A stretch of DNA of 52,322 nucleotides from Cupriavidus campinensis. Lineage in GTDB: Bacteria; Pseudomonadota; Gammaproteobacteria; Burkholderiales; Burkholderiaceae. The stretch spans positions 1 through 52,322 of the forward strand of contig NZ_CAJPVH010000042.1 in the NCBI RefSeq assembly GCF_905397395.1, written 5' to 3'. The notes under the pieces are model-generated. The model was not told the origin of the DNA. It made no database searches and saw nothing but the letters and a program-made list of their open reading frames with translations. Position numbers and translations under genes: made by a program. Positions 18,885-27,999 of this stretch are shown one piece after another. How positions within the stretch are numbered: position 1 is the stretch's first letter; the number at the start of each line of letters is the position of its first letter.

Positions 18885-19862
18885 ATGAATCCGATGATGA
18901 TCGCCTTCGCGCTGTCGGTGTTCCTGGCCATCGTGCTGGGCGGGATCGGCGCCTACCTGTGGTGGAACACGTATCACAGCCAGCACGCGCGGCGCTTCAG
19001 CCATCGCGTGGAGGCGGCGCTGCTCAACAGCGCTGGCCACGGGCAGGACGCCGGCATCCTCAAGCAGCGCGTGATGAGCCAGTCGCCGGCGCTGGCCCGT
19101 CTGCTGCGGCGCCTGCCGCGCATGCAGGCGCTGGATCACATCATGCTGCAATCGGGCATGAACATGTCCGTGGGACGCTTCCTGGCCCTCACGCTGGCCG
19201 CGCCCAGCCTCGCCGGCATGGTGCTGACGATGCTGAACGCGCCGTGGTACGCCGTGCTGCTGATGGCCGGCGCGGCCAGCACGCTGCCGCTGCTGTGCGT
19301 GCTGCGCAAGCGGGCCCGGCGGCTCGCGACGCTGGAAGCGCAGCTGCCCGAGGCCGCCGACCTGATCAGCCGCGCGCTGCGCGCCGGCCACTCGCTGCCC
19401 AGCGCGCTGGACATGGCCGGGCACGAGCTGCCGGCGCCCATCGGCACGGAACTGGGCCTGGTGTTCGGCGAGATCAACTACGGCATTCCGCTGCACGACG
19501 CGCTGGCCGGCCTGACCGACCGGGTACCGATCGAGGACCTGCGCTACCTGGTCATCGCGGTGCTGATCCAGCGCGAATCCGGCGGCAACCTGGCCGAGAT
19601 CCTCGACAACGTGGCGGGCCTGATCCGCAAGCGGCTGCAACTGCTGGACAAGGTGCGCGTGCTGTCGGCCGAGGGCCGGCTCGGCGGCTGGATCCTGACG
19701 CTGCTGCCGGTGGTGGTCGGCGGCATCGTGTTCCAGATCAATCCCGAGATGATGGCCACGCTGTGGACCGACCCGACCGGCATTCAGATGCTCTGGTACG
19801 CCGTCGCCATGACCTGCGTGGGCATCCTGTGGATGCGCCAGATCGTGCGGATCCACGTCTAG
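18885..19862 (+). CDS. tadB: TadB inner-membrane platform protein
   Basis: A 325-residue type II secretion F-domain protein. Membrane segments lie near the N-terminus (about 5-27), around residues 100-140 and near the C-terminus. The F-domain is LPEAADLISRALRAGHSLPSALDMAGHELPAPIGTELGLVFGEINYGIPLHDALAGLTDRVPIEDLRYLVIAVLIQRESGGNLAEILDNVAGLIRKRLQ. It starts 9 bases after cpaF and pairs with TadC as the platform for the ATPase. Confidence 0.95.
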   Translation: MNPMMIAFALSVFLAIVLGGIGAYLWWNTYHSQHARRFSHRVEAALLNSAGHGQDAGILKQRVMSQSPALARLLRRLPRMQALDHIMLQSGMNMSVGRFLALTLAAPSLAGMVLTMLNAPWYAVLLMAGAASTLPLLCVLRKRARRLATLEAQLPEAADLISRALRAGHSLPSALDMAGHELPAPIGTELGLVFGEINYGIPLHDALAGLTDRVPIEDLRYLVIAVLIQRESGGNLAEILDNVAGLIRKRLQLLDKVRVLSAEGRLGGWILTLLPVVVGGIVFQINPEMMATLWTDPTGIQMLWYAVAMTCVGILWMRQIVRIHV

Positions 19863-19914
19863 GGCAGGCATTCAGGCACCCCAATTACCGAGGCGGGAAG
19901 ATTCCCGGACAACC

Positions 19915-20859
19915 ATGCCAACCACAACGATCCTGCTGTTGGGCGTCACTTTCGCCATCGTCTTCGGCGCGGCCTGGGTCGCGATGATCGTGATGCGCCC
20001 GAACCCCGTGGTACGCCGGCTCGGCCAGATCGAGCGCGAGGCGCCCGGCGGCGCGCCGATCCCGGACGGCCGCCGCGAATGGATGCGCCAGATGGAGCGG
20101 CTGGCCCGGCCGCTGGCGCAGCTCTCGCTGCCGAAGGAGGGCTGGGAGAACTCCGCGCTGCGCACGCGCTTCATCCATGCCGGATGGCGCTCGCCCGAGG
20201 CAATTCCGCTCTACTTCGGCGCCAAGACCGTGCTCGCGTTCGGCCTGCCGATGGCGCTGTGGGTGGCGCTGGTCGGCGAGGTGGAAGCCGCGCGGCAGTC
20301 CGAATTCATGACAGGGCTGTTCGCAGTGGCGGTGGCGGGCTTCTACCTGCCCAACTTCGCGCTGCGCTGGAAGGTGCGCCACCGCCAGCGCGACATCTTC
20401 GAGTCCTTCCCGGACAGCCTGGACCTGATCATGGTCTGTGTGGAAGCCGGCCTGAGCCTGGATGCCGCGATCCTGCGCGTGGTGGCCGAGATGCGCACCG
20501 CCCGCCCGGCCATGGCCGAGGAATACGAGCTGCTGACGCTGGAACTGCGCGCCGGCCTGCCGCGTGACAAGGCGCTGCGCAACCTGTCGGCGCGCACCGG
20601 CGTGGAGGATGTGAGCATGCTGGTGGCGATGCTGATCCAGGCGGACCGCTTCGGCACCAGTGTGGCGGAATCGCTGCGCGTGCATTCGGACATGCTGCGC
20701 ACCAAGCGCCACTCGCTGGCCGAGGAACGCGCGGCCAAGATCGGCACCAAGATCCTGTTCCCGCTGATCTTCTGCATCTTCCCGTCGCTGTTCGTGGTGC
20801 TGCTCGGGCCGGCCGCCATCCAGGTGGTGACCGCCCTGCGCAGCGTGGCCAGCAACTGA
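19915..20859 (+). CDS. tadC: TadC inner-membrane platform protein
   Basis: A 314-residue F-domain protein with an N-terminal membrane helix, a middle pair and a C-terminal helix (ILFPLIFCIFPSLFVVLLGPAAIQVV). The F-domain reads IFESFPDSLDLIMVCVEAGLSLDAAILRVVAEMRTARPAMAEEYELLTLELRAGLPRDKALRNLSARTGVEDVSMLVAMLIQADRFGTSVAESLRVHSDMLRTKR. It is the partner of TadB and lies 52 bases downstream of it. Confidence 0.95.
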   Translation: MPTTTILLLGVTFAIVFGAAWVAMIVMRPNPVVRRLGQIEREAPGGAPIPDGRREWMRQMERLARPLAQLSLPKEGWENSALRTRFIHAGWRSPEAIPLYFGAKTVLAFGLPMALWVALVGEVEAARQSEFMTGLFAVAVAGFYLPNFALRWKVRHRQRDIFESFPDSLDLIMVCVEAGLSLDAAILRVVAEMRTARPAMAEEYELLTLELRAGLPRDKALRNLSARTGVEDVSMLVAMLIQADRFGTSVAESLRVHSDMLRTKRHSLAEERAAKIGTKILFPLIFCIFPSLFVVLLGPAAIQVVTALRSVASN

Positions 20860-20876
20860 CCCCGCCGGAGACCGCC

Positions 20877-21353
20877 ATGCGCCGACCTGCCTCCCTCCAC
20901 CTTCGCCGCCTTCGCACCCTTCCCCCCCGGCACCACCAGCCGGGCGGCCCGCGCCACGCCGGCGCCGCCGCCGTGGAATTCGCGCTGATCTTTCCGCTGC
21001 TGCTGTTCATCGTCTTCGGCGTGATCGAGTTCGGCACCGCGCTCTATGACAAGTCCGTGGTCACCAACGCCAGCCGCGAGGCCGCCCGCGCCGGCGTGGT
21101 GCTGAAGTCCCCGGCAATGACCAGCGCCCAGATCAAGCAGGTGGCGCTCAACTACTGCACCAACAAGCTGGTCACCTACGGCGCCGCCGCCACCTGCACC
21201 TTCCCGCTGACGGTCTCGCCATGCGCATCGACCGGGACCGCGCTGACCGTGCAGGTGTCGTACACGTTCAACGGCCTGCTGCTCGGCCCGCTGATCCGGC
21301 CCTTCACCGGGCCGCTGACGATCAACGCGCTCACCACCATGCTGTGCGAGTAG
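20877..21353 (+). CDS. tadE: TadE-like minor pilin
   Basis: A 158-residue protein with a 28-residue Arg/His/Pro-rich N-terminus and then the TadE motif GAAAVEFALIFPLLLFIVFGVIEFGTALYDKSVVTNASREAARAGVV. The glutamate in AVEFALIFPLL fits the pseudopilin processing site. The C-terminal part contains three Cys and should be extracytoplasmic. It lies 17 bases downstream of tadC. The N-terminus before the motif is long; an internal start is not evident. Confidence 0.9.
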   Translation: MRRPASLHLRRLRTLPPRHHQPGGPRHAGAAAVEFALIFPLLLFIVFGVIEFGTALYDKSVVTNASREAARAGVVLKSPAMTSAQIKQVALNYCTNKLVTYGAAATCTFPLTVSPCASTGTALTVQVSYTFNGLLLGPLIRPFTGPLTINALTTMLCE

Positions 21354-21379
21354 CCCAATCCAGAGACAGGAGGTGTGCC

Positions 21380-22432
21380 ATGCGCCAGGAAACCCCGCAG
21401 CAGAACCCGCCACGCGCCCGACCGACCCGCCGGCAGCGCCAGCGCGGCGCCATCGGCATCATGATGCCGTTCATGCTGATCTCGGTGCTGTCGGTGGGCG
21501 CGCTGGCGGTGGATGTCGCCCATCTGGCCATCGTGCGCAACGAGTTGCAGAATGCCGCCGATGCTGCCGCGCTGGCCGGGGCGGCCGGGTTGTTCCCGGC
21601 CAATCCCAATCCCGCCTGGACCACCGGCGTTACCAAGGGCACGAACGCCATCAGCCTGAACAAGGCCGCCGGGGTCACGCTGACCAGCGGCACGGTGCAG
21701 GCCGGCTACTGGAACCTGACCGGCACGCCGGCCGGGCTCCAGCCGCAGGACATCACGCCGACATCCAATGACGTGCCAGCGGTGCAGGTGACCATCAGCC
21801 GGGGCGCCGGCAGCAACGGCGGGCCGGTGCCAACCCTGCTGGCGCAGATCTTCGACGGTGCCGCGGCGAGCACCACGGCCACCGCCGTGGCGGTGATCGC
21901 GGCGCCGGGCATCATCGGCAACGGCGGGCTGTTCCCGGTAGCCCTGAGCCAGTGCCTGTACAACAACTTCTGGGACAGCGCCACCAACCAGCCCAAGCTC
22001 GATCCGGCCACCAACAAGCCCTATGTGTTCCGCATCGGCTCCGCCTACCACTACGGGCCGTGCGAATCGGGCCAGTGGACCACGTTCAAATCCACCGACA
22101 ACAGCGCCACCGCCACGCGCGACCTGATCCAGACCGGCAACCCGGCGCCGGTGGCCATCGGCGACCAGATCTGGATGCAGGACGGCACCAAGACCTCGAA
22201 CTACAACTATGTCGGGGTCAACCAGGACTACCTGCTGCCGGTCACCTCGTCGCTCAACCCGGGCTCGCTCGGCCCGGTCACCGCCTTCGCGGCGTTCCAT
22301 ATCACCGCCTCGGTGGGCGGCAGCGGCAAGTACATCGAGGGCTACTTCATCCCCAACTTCAAGGTCACGAACAGCGGCGGCGGCGTCGGGCCGTACTACG
22401 GCGGCTACGTCCCCCCGCGCCTGGCCCGCTAG
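21380..22432 (+). CDS. tadG: TadG-like pilus assembly protein
   Basis: A 350-residue protein with a short basic N-terminus, then the Tad/TadG N-terminal segment (RQRGAIGIMMPFMLISVLSVGALAVDVAHLAIVRNELQNAADAAALAGAAGL), which carries one membrane helix. A large extracytoplasmic region follows, rich in Thr, Asn, Gly and Ser. The start is set by AGGAGGT before ATG 21380; the frame remains open far upstream into tadE. No von Willebrand domain is evident, so it is shorter than classical TadG. It is the last gene before the terminator. Confidence 0.88.
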   Translation: MRQETPQQNPPRARPTRRQRQRGAIGIMMPFMLISVLSVGALAVDVAHLAIVRNELQNAADAAALAGAAGLFPANPNPAWTTGVTKGTNAISLNKAAGVTLTSGTVQAGYWNLTGTPAGLQPQDITPTSNDVPAVQVTISRGAGSNGGPVPTLLAQIFDGAAASTTATAVAVIAAPGIIGNGGLFPVALSQCLYNNFWDSATNQPKLDPATNKPYVFRIGSAYHYGPCESGQWTTFKSTDNSATATRDLIQTGNPAPVAIGDQIWMQDGTKTSNYNYVGVNQDYLLPVTSSLNPGSLGPVTAFAAFHITASVGGSGKYIEGYFIPNFKVTNSGGGVGPYYGGYVPPRLAR

Positions 22433-22534
22433 CCAGGACAGGAGCCAGTGGCACGGCCGGGTCTCCCGGGCACGGCCAGCCCCTCGCGCTGCCCCCCATG
22501 AGCAGCGCCGAGGCCCCCCTGGCTCCTCTTTTGC

Positions 22535-22565
22535 AGCCTGGTCTTGACCAGGCTGTCTTTTTTTT
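22535..22565 (+). terminator. Strong intrinsic terminator ending the Tad operon
   Basis: AGCCTGGTC and GACCAGGCT pair perfectly over 9 bp around a TT loop, followed by GTC and eight T. It lies about 100 bases after the tadG-like stop. Confidence 0.93.
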
Positions 22566-22608
22566 GAAGAATCGACCGCACATCCACATGGCGAGTCCGG
22601 GAGCCCCC

Positions 22609-23397
22609 ATGAAGTTGCGCATCCTCAGCGACATCCACCTGGAGCACAACCAGACCGACGCCGTCCCCGCGTGCGCGGCGGACCTCGTGATCCTGGCCGG
22701 CGACATCGCCAACGGCCGCGACGGCATCGACTGGGCCGCCCGCACCTTCGATGTGCCGGTGGTCTACGTGCCCGGCAACCACGAGTACTACGAGAACGAC
22801 TTCGACACCGTGGACCGTCTGATGGCCGAGGCGGCCGAGGCAGCGCCCAACGTGGCGCTGCTCAACGGCGCCGTGGCCGAGTACGCCGATGCTGACGGCC
22901 GCCCGGTGCGCGTGATCGGTACCACCTGGTGGACCGACTACTGCCTCTTTGGCACCGACCGCATCGACGACGCCATGCAGGCCTGCGCCCGCGTGGTGGT
23001 GGACCACCGGCTGATCGAGACCACTGACGCGGCCGGCCAGCACCGCCCCTACACCCCCGCCGACGCCCTGGCCCGCCACCGCGCCGCTACCGCCTGGCTG
23101 ACGGACACGCTGGCCGAACCCTTCGACGGCAAGACCGTGGTCGTCACCCACCACGGCCCCGACCTCGGCAGCCTGGACCCCCGCTACGCCCACGACATCG
23201 TCTCCGCCGGCTTCCTCTCCCGCCGCCCCGACCTCGTGGCCCAAGCCGACCTCTGGATCCACGGCCACACCCACACCAGCTTCGACTACTGGATCGACCA
23301 GTCCCGCGTGGTCTGCAACCCGCGCGGGTATATATCGCGACGGACCGGAAACCCGGAGAACCCGGTGTTTGACTGGGGGCGGGTGGTGGAGATCTAG
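22609..23397 (+). CDS. Calcineurin-like metallophosphoesterase
   Basis: A 262-residue cytoplasmic phosphoesterase with all metal motifs in order: SDIHLEH (D8, H10), GDIANG, GNHEYY, THHGP and GHTHTSFDY. It probably binds two metal ions. The substrate is not known. I use the ATG at 22609 with GGGAG upstream; an in-frame ATG seven codons earlier (22588) is possible. It stands alone after the Tad terminator. Confidence 0.9.
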   Translation: MKLRILSDIHLEHNQTDAVPACAADLVILAGDIANGRDGIDWAARTFDVPVVYVPGNHEYYENDFDTVDRLMAEAAEAAPNVALLNGAVAEYADADGRPVRVIGTTWWTDYCLFGTDRIDDAMQACARVVVDHRLIETTDAAGQHRPYTPADALARHRAATAWLTDTLAEPFDGKTVVVTHHGPDLGSLDPRYAHDIVSAGFLSRRPDLVAQADLWIHGHTHTSFDYWIDQSRVVCNPRGYISRRTGNPENPVFDWGRVVEI

Positions 23398-23523
23398 ACC
23401 ACCACGTACTTTCTTTAAATCGATCGCAAAACGCGCCAACAGGTGCCGATTGCGGCACGAAAACTGGACATGCTCACGCCGCGCCCGACATAGTGGCCGC
23501 TCTTCTGACAGCGAGGAGCAGTG

Positions 23524-24012
23524 ATGGGCAGACCTTCGTTTCAAGCCGTCTGGAATGCGTTTGTGGCCGTTAGGGTTCCGGTTCGAGCGGTTGGCAAGCT
23601 GATTGGCGGAAACGTCCAGATGAATATCGAAATGCCGGACGGCTTCGAGAACGCATGTGCCATCAGGATGAGCTATGTCCTGAACAAGACCGGATTTCCG
23701 ATTCGCAAGACATCGAAGTTCCGCATGGTGAGCGGTGGTGATCGGCAACAGTACATCTACCGCGTCGACGACATGCTTGCTTATCTTGAGCACAACCTTG
23801 GTAGACCTGACAAGACTGTCCATTCGCCTCGACCGGTCGCATTTGCGAACATGCGCGGCATCTTGGTCGTCAAAGGGTATGGATGGATTGGCGCTCACGG
23901 GCATGCGACGCTGTGAGATGGGGCGCAATGTGTAGACAAATGCCATTTCGCCAACGACCCTGACAATGGGACGTTCATACCCAAAACCGCCTCCCTATGG
24001 AAACTCCCATGA
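23524..24012 (+). pseudogene. tae4: Tae4-type T6SS amidase effector gene interrupted by one in-frame TGA
   Basis: The frame MGRPSFQAVWNAF to WKLP matches the Tae4 peptidoglycan amidase family over its full length: GKLIGGNV, the catalytic-Cys motif NACAIRMSYVLN (C45), YIYRVDDMLAYL, GILVVKGYGWIGAHGHATL with the catalytic His (H127), and the C-terminal DKCHFANDPDNGTFIPKTASLWKLP. A single TGA at 23914-23916 replaces the Trp codon expected in GHxTLW; TGG to TGA is a one-base change. Everything after it stays in frame to 24012. Without readthrough the product stops at 130 residues. It then loses the downstream Asp (position 138) and the paired Cys residues (136 and 140), thought to complete the active site in known Tae4 structures. 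Translation may start at GTG 23521 or ATG 23524. GC is visibly lower than in flanking genes. Confidence 0.88.
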
Positions 24013-24416
24013 GGAAGATCGGAATCGCGGTCATATGCGCGACATTCGTAACGTCGGCCTATGCAGACGGAAGACCATCCCAGTCGGCTGAAAATACACA
24101 TCCCTTGCAAAGATTCTCGCAACGTACGCTGCTGAAAAACTGGGCCTTGAGCGCTTGCCTTGCAAGAATTGCGACGAGCCCGGCTGACAGAGCCGATGCC
24201 AGGGCAACGGCAGGCGCCTACTTCGAATTTGGGAAGCAACCGATCGAAAGCTACGACGCCATCCGAACCCTCATCGGCAAGTTCGTCGCCCGTAAATACG
24301 GCTCGAAGCCCGAGATCGGCGAGACGCCCACGGAGTTGAACACCATGAAATGCATCGACCTGTTCTACAGCAAGGAACTGGACCAATTGGTGCGCAAACA
24401 GCCCCGGGTCAACTAG
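24009..24416 (+). CDS. tai4: Tai4-type periplasmic immunity protein
   Basis: A 135-residue protein with an N-terminal signal peptide (MRKIGIAVICATFVTSAYADG) and the Tai4 family features NWALSACLARIA, AGAYFEFGKQPIESYDAI and TMKCIDLFYSKELDQLV. Known role: it binds the Tae4 amidase in the periplasm and protects against self- or neighbour-delivered effector. The ATG at 24009 overlaps the natural tae4 stop as ATGA, a sign of translational coupling. An in-frame ATG at 23997 is the alternative. The immunity gene itself looks intact. No T6SS structural genes are in the window. Confidence 0.88.
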   Translation: MRKIGIAVICATFVTSAYADGRPSQSAENTHPLQRFSQRTLLKNWALSACLARIATSPADRADARATAGAYFEFGKQPIESYDAIRTLIGKFVARKYGSKPEIGETPTELNTMKCIDLFYSKELDQLVRKQPRVN

Positions 24417-24444
24417 CGCCTACCTGCGAAGCTACCCCCAAAAC

Positions 24445-24480
24445 AAAAACCCCCGCGAGCTTGCGCCCGCGGGGGTTTTT
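24445..24480. terminator. Bidirectional intrinsic terminator
   Basis: CCCCCGCG and CGCGGGGG pair perfectly, flanked by five A before and five T after. It therefore serves both the plus-strand tai4 transcript and the minus-strand groESL transcript. Confidence 0.93.
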
Positions 24481-24526
24481 GTCAGACGTTGACGAGACCC
24501 GGAGGCCCCGTCTGGTCCGGCGTGAT

Positions 24527-26498
<1,972 letters not shown>

Positions 26499-26590
26499 AC
26501 GGACTCCTAGGTACAAAAAGTGAGTTTTGATTCACAAATGGCCGTCTGAAGGCGACGGCCAACGAGTTTTCGGGTACCGCGAGGGCTCTG

Positions 26591-26617
26591 TTAGCACTCA
26601 CCCCCGGGGAGTGCTAA
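26591..26617 (-). promoter_or_regulatory. CIRCE operator (HrcA site)
   Basis: TTAGCACTC-N9-GAGTGCTAA is a perfect match to the CIRCE consensus, about 95 bases upstream of groS. It touches the -10 box, so HrcA bound here should block transcription start. Confidence 0.97.
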
Positions 26618-26645
26618 TTATAGGGACGAGGGTTGTCGTTTTCAA
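26617..26645 (-). promoter_or_regulatory. groESL promoter
   Basis: On the minus strand TTGAAA-N17-TATAAT is a near-perfect sigma-70 promoter. The same bases, CTTGAAA-N14-CCCTATAAT, also resemble the heat-shock sigma-32 consensus. Dual control by HrcA repression and sigma-32 would fit what is known for groE in other beta-proteobacteria. Confidence 0.85.
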
Positions 26646-26696
26646 GACAAGGGCTGAATACGGGGTTTCCCTAGGCAAGGGTTTACCCTATAGCTT

Positions 26697-27608
26697 ATGA
26701 TCCGCCGCAACCGTGGAGTCTATATCTTGGCGAATCCCTTTCCGATGCCGATGCCGATGCCGATGCCGAACGACCCGGACCTCGTGCCGGGCATGCCCTA
26801 CCGCCACTACAAGGGCGGCGCCTACCGTGTGACCGGCCTGGGCCGCTTCGAGGCCGACCTGGCGCCCGTGGTGGTCTACGAGTCCATGCGCGACCGCTCG
26901 ATCCTGTGGGTGCGCACGGCGGAAGTCTTCACCGAGCCGGTGCGGACCGACGCGGGCGAGATGCCCCGCTTCGCGCCGGACTGGCCGGCCGCGCTGGCCT
27001 GTCTGGACTTCCTGCCGCGCCAGACCGTGCTCCAGGCGCTGGCGCTCTATGAGGCGCCCTATCGCCGCTACCACGACCGCACCCATGTGCTCGAGATGTT
27101 CGAGGTGGCGCACGCCCGGGGCCTCGCGCTGAGCCCGGCGCAGGCGCTGGCGGTGCTGTTCCATGACGCGGTGTACGTGCCCGGCTGCGAGCACAACGAA
27201 GCCGCTTCGGCGGCGTTGATCGAAACGATGGTGGGGGATGTGGATGCCGACGTGCTCCGCCAGGCCATGCAGATCGTCCTGGACACCCGCACGCACACGC
27301 CGACCGCGCCCGACGCGGCCACGGTGCTCGATCTGGACCTGTACCGGCTGGCGGCCCCCGCCGAGGCGTTCGATGCCTACACGGCCGCCGTGTTCGAGGA
27401 GAACCGCGCGCTGCTGGCCCGCCGCACCGGGCTGGCGGGCGCGGCGCTGCACGCCGCCTTCATGGCGCGCCGCGTGGAATTCCTCACCACGCTGGCGCAG
27501 CGCGAGCGGCTGTTCCTGACGCCCGCGTTTGCCGATGCCGAGCAACCCGCGCGCGACAATATCGCCCGGATCATCGCCCGGATTGCGGCCGCCCTGCCCC
27601 AGGCTTAG
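26697..27608 (+). CDS. DUF1653 domain fused to an HD-superfamily phosphohydrolase
   Basis: Up to 303 residues. An N-terminal DUF1653 domain (about residues 32-97: YRHYKGGAYRVTGLGRFEADLAPVVVYESM, SILWVRTAEVFTEPV, MPRF) is followed by a predicted metal-dependent HD domain of the COG4339 type. Its motifs are RYHDRTHVLEMF, VLFHDAVYVPGCEHNEAASA and DLDLYRL, so metal ligands H, HD and D are present. The substrate is unknown. The start is uncertain: ATG 26697 has no good ribosome site, whereas TTG 26727 has GGAG 8 bases upstream. Four tandem CCGATG hexamers near the start encode PMPMPM. The gene is divergent from groES. Its TAG stop overlaps the convergent ArsR-like stop in the bases TTAG. Confidence 0.85.
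   Translation: MIRRNRGVYILANPFPMPMPMPMPNDPDLVPGMPYRHYKGGAYRVTGLGRFEADLAPVVVYESMRDRSILWVRTAEVFTEPVRTDAGEMPRFAPDWPAALACLDFLPRQTVLQALALYEAPYRRYHDRTHVLEMFEVAHARGLALSPAQALAVLFHDAVYVPGCEHNEAASAALIETMVGDVDADVLRQAMQIVLDTRTHTPTAPDAATVLDLDLYRLAAPAEAFDAYTAAVFEENRALLARRTGLAGAALHAAFMARRVEFLTTLAQRERLFLTPAFADAEQPARDNIARIIARIAAALPQA
26742..26765 (+). repeat. Four tandem CCGATG hexamers
   Basis: Perfect hexamer repeats near the start of the DUF1653-HD gene, encoding alternating Pro-Met. They add start-like ATG codons in frame and make the true start harder to fix. Confidence 0.85.
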
Positions 27609-27889
27609 TCGAGTCCGCTGCTGTCGAGGTAGCTCAGCGCCTCGCGCACCTCGCGGCGCGCCTTGAGCACATAGCCGACCCGGCGGTCACGAATCACGAG
27701 GACGAGTACTTCGGCCTGCACCATCTCGCCGAAGTGATGGGCCGCGCGATGGAGGGTGAGCCCGGCAAGCTGGGCGAGCTGGTCGGCCGGCAGGCCGTCA
27801 TCGCCGGCCTCGAGCAAGGCGCGGCAGATGGCCGCGCGCGCGGGCACGGCGAGCAGCGCAAACGTCAGCGCGCTTTCCTGAGTGGCCAT
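27605..27889 (-). CDS. ArsR-like winged-helix regulator
   Basis: A 94-residue helix-turn-helix protein: ALTFALLAVPARAAICRALLEAGDDGLPADQLAQLAGLTLHRAAHHFGEMVQAEVLVLVIRDRRVGYVLKA. This follows the ArsR fold (recognition helix about residues 40-60, wing about 65-80). It lacks the ELCVCDL-type cysteine metal site, so it is probably not a metal sensor of the classical type. It lies 110 bases downstream of the autotransporter on the same strand. The target is unknown. Confidence 0.75.
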   Translation of the reverse strand: MATQESALTFALLAVPARAAICRALLEAGDDGLPADQLAQLAGLTLHRAAHHFGEMVQAEVLVLVIRDRRVGYVLKARREVREALSYLDSSGLD

Positions 27890-27911
27890 GGCCAACCCCG
27901 TGTCGTGATGG

Positions 27912-27949
27912 TTGCGTTCGTTTGTACCGTGCTGACGCGGCAAACGCAA
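27912..27949. repeat. Inverted repeat upstream of the ArsR-like gene
   Basis: TTGCGTT and AACGCAA (7 bp, 24 bases apart), with nested GTTTG/CAAAC, lie 23 bases upstream of the start. It may be an operator or a weak terminator of the autotransporter transcript. Confidence 0.3.
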
Positions 27950-27999
27950 GTCTGCGGTCCGGGTGTTGCGCTGACCCCTCATCCGGCAGGCCGTGCCGG

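Noticed and set aside
17466..19871. An 801-codon minus-strand frame
   Set aside because: Shadow of cpaF and tadB, both well recognised on the plus strand.
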